Assembly: GCA_964504195.1 (NCBI GenBank)
Contig: CAZDDI010000025.1
Coordinates: 1-54,984, forward strand
Direction of reading: 5' to 3'
DNA from: CAZDDI01 sp964504195
GTDB taxonomy: Bacteria > Chloroflexota > Anaerolineae > B4-G1 > SLSP01
DNA: 54,984 nt
Positions 16,037-24,300 of this stretch are shown one piece after another. Position 1 is the first letter of the stretch; each line of letters begins with the position of its first letter. Both the position numbers and the translations under genes were made by a program. The notes beneath the pieces are model-generated. The model was not told where the DNA came from and ran no database searches. It saw only the letters and a program-made list of their open reading frames with translations.

Positions 16037-17128
16037 ATGAACACTCGTAAGCGGTGGATGGTGGTGGCCTTGCTAGCTCTGGCAAGTTTGTTGTTGGTGC
16101 AATGTGGCCCTAAGCCTACGGAAGCGCCCGCAGAAGCATTCCGCGTCGCCTTTGTCTATGTTGGCCCGGTGGGCGACTTGGGCTGGAGCTATGCACACGA
16201 TCAGGGGCGGCTGGCGCTCGATAGGCTGGAAGGGGTCGAAACCACTTACAGCGAGATGGTTGCCGAAGGTCCAGATGCCGAGCGTATCATTCGCGATTAC
16301 GCGCAACAGGGCTATGACATGATCTTCGCCACCTCGTTCGGCTATATGGATTCGGTGGTTGCGGTAGCCGAGCAATACCCCGATGTTATTTTCGAGCACG
16401 CTACCGGTTACCAGACTGCGCCCAACGTCGCCATCTATGACGGGCGCGGCTATGAGGGCTGGTATCTGGCGGGTATCGTTGCTGGGCGGATGACTAAGAC
16501 CAATGTGCTGGGCTATGTGGCTCCCTATCCCATCCCCGAAGTGGTGCGTAATCTCAACGCCTTCGCGCTAGGTGCGCAATCGGTGAACCCGGATGTAGTG
16601 GTTAGCCCGGTGTGGATTTTCAGCTGGTTCGATCCGCCCAAAGAGCGCGAGGCGGCGCAGGCGTTGTTGGATATGGGTGCGGATGTGATTGCCCGCGAGA
16701 GCGACTCGCCCGAACCGGAGAAACTCGCTGAAGAGAATGGTGTCTACGCTATTGGTTACAACGCCATTTCTGCGGATATGGCTCCCAATGCGGTACTGAC
16801 CGCACCGATCTGGGACTGGGGCATTTACTACCGGGAGACGGTGGAACAGGCCGTCGCTGGCACATGGCAGACGCACGCTTACTGGGGCCACATGGCCGAT
16901 GGCATTCTGGGCCTAGCACCTTTTGGCTCGATGGTGCCACAAGCGGTGCGCGATGAGACCAATGCTACCAAGGCGCAGATTATGAGCGGGCAGCTACAGA
17001 TTTTCACCGGTCCGCTCTACGACAACACCGGTACCCTGCGCGTCGCCGCTGGCGAAGCCATGTCTGACGAAGCCTTGCTCGCGCTCGATTGGCTCGTGCA
17101 AGGCGTGACCGGCGTCGTGCCGCGATAA
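16037..17128 (+). CDS. BMP family substrate-binding lipoprotein (orphan)
   Basis: 363 residues, with GGGAGG ten bases upstream. A lipoprotein signal peptide ends LLLVQC; Gln before the lipid-modified Cys is unusual, since Gly, Ala or Ser is normal there. The mature protein begins GPKPTEAP and continues as a PBP1-BMP domain (AFVYVGPVGDLGWSYAHDQG, IFATSFGYMDSV, GYVAPYPIPEVVRNLNAF). BMP proteins deliver nucleosides to ABC importers. It is closely similar, including the CGPKPTEAP linker, to the BMP protein at 37221 but has no ATPase or permease beside it, so it probably shares the distant transporters. Its stop is followed by a strong hairpin. Confidence 0.9.
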   Translation: MNTRKRWMVVALLALASLLLVQCGPKPTEAPAEAFRVAFVYVGPVGDLGWSYAHDQGRLALDRLEGVETTYSEMVAEGPDAERIIRDYAQQGYDMIFATSFGYMDSVVAVAEQYPDVIFEHATGYQTAPNVAIYDGRGYEGWYLAGIVAGRMTKTNVLGYVAPYPIPEVVRNLNAFALGAQSVNPDVVVSPVWIFSWFDPPKEREAAQALLDMGADVIARESDSPEPEKLAEENGVYAIGYNAISADMAPNAVLTAPIWDWGIYYRETVEQAVAGTWQTHAYWGHMADGILGLAPFGSMVPQAVRDETNATKAQIMSGQLQIFTGPLYDNTGTLRVAAGEAMSDEALLALDWLVQGVTGVVPR

Positions 17129-17139
17129 GCTACACCAAA

Positions 17140-17177
17140 AAAGACCTGACAGGTTTTCTGAAACCTGTCAGGTCTTT
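17140..17177. terminator. Strong hairpin between BMP gene and giant cyclase gene
   Basis: A perfect 17-bp stem, AAAGACCTGACAGGTTT with its complement, loop TCTG. It lies nine bases before the cyclase start, so that gene has no free Shine-Dalgarno; the only AGG is in the stem. It acts at least as a terminator of the BMP transcript. Confidence 0.75.
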
Positions 17178-17186
17178 ACGATAACT

Positions 17187-20100
17187 ATGAACATCGAAAC
17201 ACTGCTCCCCTACCTCCCCATTGACCGCCGCCACGCGCTTCACCGGGGCGCGGCGCTCCCCGACCGCACGTGCGGCGCGGCGCTCTTCGCCGACATCTCC
17301 GGCTTCACGCCGCTGACCGGCGCGCTCGCCGCCGAGCTGGGCCGTCAGCGCGGCGCGGAGGTGGTGCTCGATTATATCAACCCCATCTACGAGGGGCTGG
17401 TGGCCGAACTGTACCGCTACGGCGGCAGCGTCATCGCCTTTGCGGGCGATTCCATCACCTGCTGGCTGGATGGCGACGATGGCCGCCGCGGCATGGCGTG
17501 TGCCTTTGCCATGCAAGACGTGTTGGCGCGGCTGGGGCGCGTGATTACGCCGGGCGGCACGGAGATTGTGCTTTCCATCAAAATCGCCGTAGCCGCCGGC
17601 CCTGCGCGGCGCTTCCTTGCGGGCGATCCCGCCATCCACAACTTCGAGGCGCTCGCCGGGGCAACATTGGAGCGCATGGCCGCCGCCGAGCATCAGGCCG
17701 AGAAGGGCGACACCATCGCCTGCGCCGAGGTAGCCGAGGCCCTGGGCGATGCGCTGCTGATAAAAGCGTGGCGGCATGAAATCGTCACCGAAGGCGGACG
17801 CGCCTTCGCGGTGGTCACAGGGTTGCGCGATGCCGTCCCCTTGACGCCCTGGCCCGCGCTGCCGCCGGATGCGCTCACGACCGCGCAGCTCCGCCCCTGG
17901 ATTGACGCCCCGGTTTACGAGCGCTTGTTGAGCGGGGCCGCCTACCTGGCCGAGCTGCGCCCGGTCACATCCCTGTTCCTAAAATTCACCGGCCTTGATT
18001 ACGATGGCGACGATCAAGCGGGCCAAAAACTCGATAGCTTCGTGCGTTGGGTGCAAAGCGTCCTCCACCGCTACGGCGGCACCATGCTGCAACTCACCAT
18101 CGGCGATAAGGGCAGCAATCTCCTGGCCGTGTTCGGCGCACCCATCGCGCACGATGATGACTCCGCGCGCGCCGTCGCCGCTGCGCTGGAGCTGCGCCAG
18201 TACCCGGAAGACCTGCTCGATCTGGTCTGCATCGAACCGCCGCAAATCGGCGTGAGCGAAGGACTGGCCTGGGCTGGCGCGTGCGGCGGACGGCTGCGCT
18301 GCATCTACACCGTGATGGGCGACGAGGTGAACATGGCCGCCCGGCTCATGGGCAAAGCCACGCCGGGGCAGGTTTTGGTCAACCAGCACATTGCCGCTGC
18401 TACCGCCCGCAGCTACGAGTACGAGTATCTCGGCCCTATCCAGGTGAAGGGGCGTGTCGAGCCGCTGCCCATTTCGGCGGCCATCGGCAAGCGCCAGGCA
18501 CGGCTGAGCGCGCTCTTCGATACGCCCCTGGTGGGCCGCGAGGAGTTTCTCACCGAGATGCGTGATCTGCTGCGCGTCCCCGGACAGATTTTGCGGCTTG
18601 AAGGCCCGGCTGGGGTGGGCAAGAGCCATCTCGCGGCGGTCTTCGCGGAGCAGCTGGCCGCCTCCGGCTGGCGCGTAGCCGCCGGCCTGTGCCAGAGCAT
18701 CAGCCAGGGGACCGCCTATCTCCCCTGGCGGCAATTGCTGTTGACCCTGTTGAATGTCGGCGAGGCAGCCCCTGACGTGCAGGCCGCGCAACTCACGGCT
18801 ACGCTCGCGGGGGTCAATGCCGGGTGGGAGGCGCGGCTCCCGCTCCTGAGCGAGCTGCTGGGCCTGCCGCTGCCCGATAATGCCATGACCGCCGCGCTCG
18901 ATCCGAAGACGCGCCAGCAGGCGCTCTTCGCCCTGGTTGCCGAAATCGCCCAGACCTGGGCCGCGCAGCAACCGTTGTTGCTGCTGTTAGAGGATGTCCA
19001 CTGGCTCGATGAGGCTTCCGCCGCGCTGACGGTAGCCGTCGCTCGCGCGCTCTATCGCAGCCCGGCGGCGCTGCTGCTGGTGCAGCGTCCACCGCTGGAA
19101 GAGCAACGCATCCTGCCGGAGCTCGATGCGCTCCCGGCGCACCATCACCTGCCGCTGGGCGATCTCTCGCCGGACGGCATGGCGAGCCTGGTACGCCATC
19201 GCCTGGGCGGGGAGGTGGGCCAGCTCGCGCTCGACCTGATTTTTGCGCAGGCGCAGGGCAATCCGTTTTTTACCGAGGAGCTGGTAGACGCGCTGCGCGA
19301 GGTCGGGTATCTCGTCCACAACGAAGCGAAAGACAAGTGGCGGCTCTCTGACCCGGCCTTTGACGCGCTGCTCGATGCCGGGTGCGTGATCAAAGTGGCA
19401 GGCCACTGGCAGATGGTGGAGCATCCGCCGCTCAACGCCGTTGCACTCGATATTCCCGACTCGGTGCATGGGACGGTGCTCTCCCGTATGGATCGCCTGT
19501 CCGAAGACCACAAGCTCACGCTCAAGGTCGCCAGCGTCATCGGGCGCGCGTTCCACCTGAACGCTTTGCAGGCCGTGCATCCGGCGGCCCCCGCGCGGGA
19601 GGCGCTCCACGCGCAGATCGAGGCCATCGGCGAGCGGGATTTTGTGCGTGTGGAAGCCGCGCTGGCAGAGGATCCGGTCTACATCTTCAAGCACAATACT
19701 ACGCAAGAAGTGGCTTATGATACGTTGCTCTACGCCCAGCGGCAGCAGCTCCATGGCGCGGTAGGCGCGTGGTACGAGCAGACGTATGGGGCCGGGCAAC
19801 CGCTAGAGGCGCTCACACTCGAATCGCCACTGGCGGCGCATTACCCGGTGCTGACACATCACTGGCGCAACGCCGAGCAGCCCGCGCGCGAGCGGGTCTA
19901 CGCCGGGCTGGCAGGCGAGCAGGCCGCGAAGCAGTTCGTCAATGAAGGCGCACTGCGGTATTTCAGCCGCGCATTGGAACTCACGCCGGAAGATCAGCCC
20001 TTCACGCGCTATCGTCTGCTGCTGGGCCGCGAGGGGGTCTACGATGTGATAGGGCAGCGCGAGCCGCAGGCGCAGGATGTGCGCACGCTGCAAACGCTCG

Positions 20101-21326
20101 CCGCGCAGCTGGGCGATCCGGGCCAGCAGGCCAACGTCGCGCTGCGGGAGGCAAACTACGCGCGCTTCACCGGCGATTATCCCACCGCGCTCGCAGCGGC
20201 GCAAACCGCGCGCGGTCACGCCCAAGCCGCCGACGACCTCACCGCCCAGGCGCGCAGCTACCACGAGTGGGGGCGGCTCCTGTGGCAGCAAGGGCAATAC
20301 GATGAATCACGCGCTCGACTTAACGAGGCGCTCACTCTGGCGCGCACGACCGGGAATCAGCTGCAAGAGGCGCGCAGTCTGTATGATATTGCTACGGCTT
20401 ATTATGAGCAAGGTAACTATCCCGCGGCCGAAACATATTATCAGCAATCCTTGCCACTATACCAGATAACGGGGTATCGCCGGGGAGAAATTGACTGCCA
20501 ACTCATGTTTGGGGCAATTTATGCAGCGTCCGGTCAATATATGGCAGCACAAGAAGCTTATAAAGAGGCGCTTACCAGCGCTCGTGTAATTGGCTGGCAA
20601 CTTGCAGAAGCTTTTTTGCTAGTTAACTTGGGCAATAATTATTTTGATATAGGAGATTACCATCAGGCGCAACTTCACCATCAAACAGCGCTGAAAATTT
20701 GTCGAGAAATTGGCAATTTACTCCGCGAAGCTATTAGCTTGGATACACTCAGCCTGACAGCGCACGTTCTGGGAGATAACGAACAAGCCATGGCGTATGG
20801 CGAAATGGCTTTGCAAATTCAACAACAAATTGGCAACCGGCGTAGTGAAGGGTATGTCCTCAATCATCTGGGATTGATATGGGAAGGGTTGGGAAATTCT
20901 TTTGAAGCAGCAACGACATTCCAAAAGTCGCTACAGCGCCGAAAGGAATTGGAACAAAATGCATTAGCGATGGACGATCTCGCCGGGCTGGCGCGTGTGA
21001 TGATGGCGACAGGGGAGACAGAAAAAGCTAGGGCGTACATCGAGGAAATTCTGGCCTGGTTGACTGAGAATAGTCCCAACGGCATCGAGTTTCCTGTATT
21101 GGTCTATCTGAGTTGCTATCAGGTATTGGCAGCCACCAGTGTCGGGGCGGATGACGATCAACGCGCCCGCGATGTGCTGGAAGCTGGCTATCAGTTGCTC
21201 CAGAAACGCGCGGGGCAGATTCAGGATGAAGCTATCCGCCGCCAGTTTTTGGAGAACGTGCCCTTCAATCGAGCACTGTTGGAAGCGTGTGAGGTGGGGC
21301 GCACTTCCGAAGTGCGCCCCACCTGA
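17187..21326 (+). CDS. Tandem class III cyclase / AAA ATPase / TPR protein, resembling soluble adenylyl cyclase
   Basis: 1379 residues. Cyclase domain 1 (about 28-210) carries both metal-binding aspartates, D36 in FADISGF and D88 in AGDSI, but lacks the Asn/Arg pair. Cyclase domain 2 (about 255-430) has lost the first metal Asp (FLKFTGL), yet has GDKG (K308) and VNMAAR (N382, R386). Together they can form one complete active site, as in mammalian sAC (ADCY10). An ATPase follows: Walker A GPAGVGKS (473-480) and LLLEDVHWLDE, AfsR/MalT style. Winged-helix-like and TPR repeats run from about 870 to 1350. Cytosolic; the likely product is cAMP. The final EVGRTSEVRPT is encoded by a palindrome (21292-21324). 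From about 20400 the codon use becomes less GC-rich. Confidence 0.9.
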   Translation: MNIETLLPYLPIDRRHALHRGAALPDRTCGAALFADISGFTPLTGALAAELGRQRGAEVVLDYINPIYEGLVAELYRYGGSVIAFAGDSITCWLDGDDGRRGMACAFAMQDVLARLGRVITPGGTEIVLSIKIAVAAGPARRFLAGDPAIHNFEALAGATLERMAAAEHQAEKGDTIACAEVAEALGDALLIKAWRHEIVTEGGRAFAVVTGLRDAVPLTPWPALPPDALTTAQLRPWIDAPVYERLLSGAAYLAELRPVTSLFLKFTGLDYDGDDQAGQKLDSFVRWVQSVLHRYGGTMLQLTIGDKGSNLLAVFGAPIAHDDDSARAVAAALELRQYPEDLLDLVCIEPPQIGVSEGLAWAGACGGRLRCIYTVMGDEVNMAARLMGKATPGQVLVNQHIAAATARSYEYEYLGPIQVKGRVEPLPISAAIGKRQARLSALFDTPLVGREEFLTEMRDLLRVPGQILRLEGPAGVGKSHLAAVFAEQLAASGWRVAAGLCQSISQGTAYLPWRQLLLTLLNVGEAAPDVQAAQLTATLAGVNAGWEARLPLLSELLGLPLPDNAMTAALDPKTRQQALFALVAEIAQTWAAQQPLLLLLEDVHWLDEASAALTVAVARALYRSPAALLLVQRPPLEEQRILPELDALPAHHHLPLGDLSPDGMASLVRHRLGGEVGQLALDLIFAQAQGNPFFTEELVDALREVGYLVHNEAKDKWRLSDPAFDALLDAGCVIKVAGHWQMVEHPPLNAVALDIPDSVHGTVLSRMDRLSEDHKLTLKVASVIGRAFHLNALQAVHPAAPAREALHAQIEAIGERDFVRVEAALAEDPVYIFKHNTTQEVAYDTLLYAQRQQLHGAVGAWYEQTYGAGQPLEALTLESPLAAHYPVLTHHWRNAEQPARERVYAGLAGEQAAKQFVNEGALRYFSRALELTPEDQPFTRYRLLLGREGVYDVIGQREPQAQDVRTLQTLAAQLGDPGQQANVALREANYARFTGDYPTALAAAQTARGHAQAADDLTAQARSYHEWGRLLWQQGQYDESRARLNEALTLARTTGNQLQEARSLYDIATAYYEQGNYPAAETYYQQSLPLYQITGYRRGEIDCQLMFGAIYAASGQYMAAQEAYKEALTSARVIGWQLAEAFLLVNLGNNYFDIGDYHQAQLHHQTALKICREIGNLLREAISLDTLSLTAHVLGDNEQAMAYGEMALQIQQQIGNRRSEGYVLNHLGLIWEGLGNSFEAATTFQKSLQRRKELEQNALAMDDLAGLARVMMATGETEKARAYIEEILAWLTENSPNGIEFPVLVYLSCYQVLAATSVGADDDQRARDVLEAGYQLLQKRAGQIQDEAIRRQFLENVPFNRALLEACEVGRTSEVRPT
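21292..21324. repeat. Palindrome forming the 3' end of the cyclase gene
   Basis: The arms AGGTGGGGCGCACTT and AAGTGCGCCCCACCT, perfectly complementary over 15 bp with a CCG loop, encode the last ten residues, and the stop TGA shares its T with the palindrome edge. It looks like a dispersed repeat that inserted at the gene end. Confidence 0.8.
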
Positions 21327-21340
21327 AAAAACAAACTCGA

Positions 21341-21374
21341 ACCCTTGCGAAGGTTCAGCAACCTTCGCAAGGGT
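21341..21374. terminator. Hairpin between convergent giant genes
   Basis: A perfect 15-bp stem, ACCCTTGCGAAGGTT / AACCTTCGCAAGGGT, loop CAGC. It is placed 14 bases after the cyclase stop and 13 before the end of the opposing gene. It is related to AACCTT-GCG palindromes at 5988-6080. Confidence 0.7.
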
Positions 21375-21387
21375 GTTGAACAATATT

Positions 21388-24300
21388 TTACGGCCCGGAG
21401 TTGCGCATGACCAGCGGCAAATACAGTTGATACTGTGGCCCGCTCAGCAGCACATACCAGGCGCGGCTATTGTTCCATAGTGGGGCTTGCGGATACACAT
21501 AGCCACCCACCTCGAACCGCACCACGCGCCCGCTCGCACCGCAACCATCCCCGGTATCAGACGCCGCCATGAGGCGGTATGCCAGACTACCGCCCCAATC
21601 TACTATCCCCCCACGCCCACACACTGTTCCATTGATCGTGGCCGTGATCGGCATCCCGGCCAAAGGGATAAAGTCCGTTGTCGCCGCCACCGGCCCGTAG
21701 AAAGTTGCCGGGGGTAGACCGGGGGTCAGGGCCGCGTAAGGCATCATCTCGCCCTTTGCGGGGACTTTCAAGAACAGGGTGATGGTATCCGTAGCGTAGA
21801 GCCAGTAGCCGCGTGGCGATTCCAGATGGGTGAGATCGTTCACCAGCCCGGCGTATTGTGGATGCTCGGTTGTGACGGCGACATCGTAGATGCGCCAGGT
21901 AGCATTGGGATCGTAAGTGGCAATCTGGGTGTAATGCCCCGCGATGGAAGTCAACGCTTCGGTGATGGTGCGGCGGGGCAGATTAAGGTAGCCGAACAGG
22001 TTCCAGCCTGCGCCGGTAAGCGGCACATCCAGTGTTGCGGCCAGCGCATAGATGCCTTCGCCGTTGCCGGGCATTCGCGTCGTGGCCTGATTGTGGCTTG
22101 TATCTAGTGCCGTGGATAAACGTTGCCAATCACTGCTGCCTTCCGGCTGGAAGTAGATGTGGATGGTGTGCTCGTAGCCCTCCGGCACGTCGCGTTGGTG
22201 GTAATTGAACATCAGTGCGCGGGGTGTATCCACACTGGAGACGAAGCGATACCCCTTACCCACCGGGGTTAGCCACAGCGGGAAATTGGGTAGTTCGGTG
22301 AGGGCTTGGAGCGAGGTGGTTCCCGCTTCTGCAAAGAAGTTGTCGGTGTTGAAGATCGTCACTTGCCCATCGCCAGAAGCGACCGGCGCGCCTAACTGCC
22401 GGGCGTTGGCGCCCCAGGCGCGGGTATCAGCATTCATACCCCCGCCTGGATTATCCGGCCCCCAGGGTGGACTGAGGAAGATCTGCGTCAACGCCTCGCG
22501 CTGCCCCTCTTGACCCGGCACCCACACTCGCACGAAACCCTCGAACGAGGGGTTGTCCAGCGTCATTTGGCGGGTGTAGATGAGCGGGTTGCCCGTCGGC
22601 GTCATCGCTGCCCAGGGCGCGGTGGATGGCGTGCCAGTAGGCGAACCGTAAGCCGGGTAGACCTGCACGTTGAGGCCGCTGACCGCTTCCTTGAGCGTCA
22701 CCGTAATGGCCCACGTCTCCGATGTCACCGCGTTGACCACGATGAGCGGCTGCCAGTTGTTTACCTGCGTCATCGGCACGGAGCGCAGCCCGGCTTGCAG
22801 CGTTGTGCAGCCCATCGCGGTGGATTGCGTCGCATCACTGTACGGGCCGAAGACACAGAACCGGTCGCCAGGGACAGCCCCACGCACCTTGATGCGGTCG
22901 CCGCCGCCCACCGTCGCGCCCAGCGCGATGACACTGTCGTCGGTCAGAGCGCTCGTCCCGCGCGTCTGGAAGAGATACCCCTGCGCGCGTGGCACGGGGT
23001 AGAGCTCGCCCGTCGGCTTCCGCAAATCGAAGAAAGCGGGCGCGAACGTCTCCGCAGCCCCGGCGGGAGCGGGCGTATTCATCCGCGTCACATTAAGTGG
23101 GAGCAGGTGTGGCCCGGCATTGAGCCAGCCCGGCTCGTGCAGCATGGGGTAGAATGTACGAATCGTCTCCCAGTCGGTGCGATTCAGCAACTGCGCTGCT
23201 ACCGAGTCCTGACACTCCCCCACCCAGTCATAGCCGGGCCAGCCGCTATTGCGCTTGAGGAACTCGCTGTAGGCGTCGTCGTAGGTGCTGGTCATAAAGC
23301 TGCCGCGACAGTCGGTGGCAATGGGCAAGCCTGTAGCGCTCACGCCGATGTAGTTATCCGGCAGGTAGAGCAGGTAGTGCGCCAGCTCGTGGGCGAAGGC
23401 GCGCTGCCAATCGGTGCTCAGTTCCGCCAGGCTTTGCCCGAAGGGGTCCCAGTTCGCTCCCATGCGGATCTGCCCCGGCCCGTAGGCGTTGGTGATGACG
23501 CCACTCACGCCCACATCGTCGCGCAGCTCGGCGGTCACACCACCCATGCTGGCGCGCGGGCGGATGCCATTCTGCGCGTACATCACCACATCAGCGCCGA
23601 GCCACCCGGCTTTAGCCTGATGCACGCGCACTTCGCCGATAGTAATTTGTCCGTCGCTCACATCGTACAACACCTCGGAAGAGCGGCGGACAGCCTCTTG
23701 CAAATCGGCCAGGAATGTACCATCGTTGCGGGCGTCCCATTCCAGGCTCAGGTCGAAGTTGAACAGGAGCAAGGGATGATCCGCCGTCACCTGCAACGTC
23801 TGCACACCCAACGTCGTGACCGTGTAAGCTTCCACGCCGGCGAGCACTGGCGCGGCGCTGGTGTAGTATAGCGTGTAGGTTTCGGTAGCGCTGATCGGGG
23901 CTATGGCGACCAGATGCTCGCCCAAGTGCAGCTCGCCGCGACCCTGAAGATAACCCTGCGCGTCGGTGGCGAAAGGCTGTCCCGCGCTATTGGCAAAGGG
24001 GTCCGCACGGAGATCGCCCGCCTTGAAGTGAAAGACCTGCGCGTTCGCCATCGGCTGCGCGCCCTGCATCACGCGGATTTGGTTGCCGCGCACGCGGAAG
24101 GGATAGGTGGCGGCAGCGGCATAGGGCCAGTGGTACGGGCCGGGGACGCCGTGCTCGCGCGGGCTGAAGTCGGGATAGGCGACGATGCGAAAGACCACGC
24201 TATCGGAGCGCCCGAAGAACCCGCTAGCGTTGACATCCCAGGTGAAGGTGTGGAGTGTGCCGGAAGGCCAGGGCGAAGCCGCCAGGTCGCGTGTGATGAC

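Noticed and set aside
15996..16040. 14-codon upstream frame (GTG start, GAAGGAG before it) overlapping the start of the orphan BMP gene by ATGA
   Set aside because: Its ribosome site coincides with the predicted transcription start of the TACAAT promoter, so it would not be transcribed. Chance open frames of this length are common.
17979..18971. 330-codon frame antisense to the giant cyclase
   Set aside because: Shadow of the GC-rich coding strand; the sense frame has complete motifs.
22510..23871. 453-codon open frame antisense to the FG-GAP gene
   Set aside because: It lies fully within a well-supported gene, lacks domain-like sequence and reads as low-complexity Arg/Gly/His-rich, as mirror frames of GC-rich genes do.
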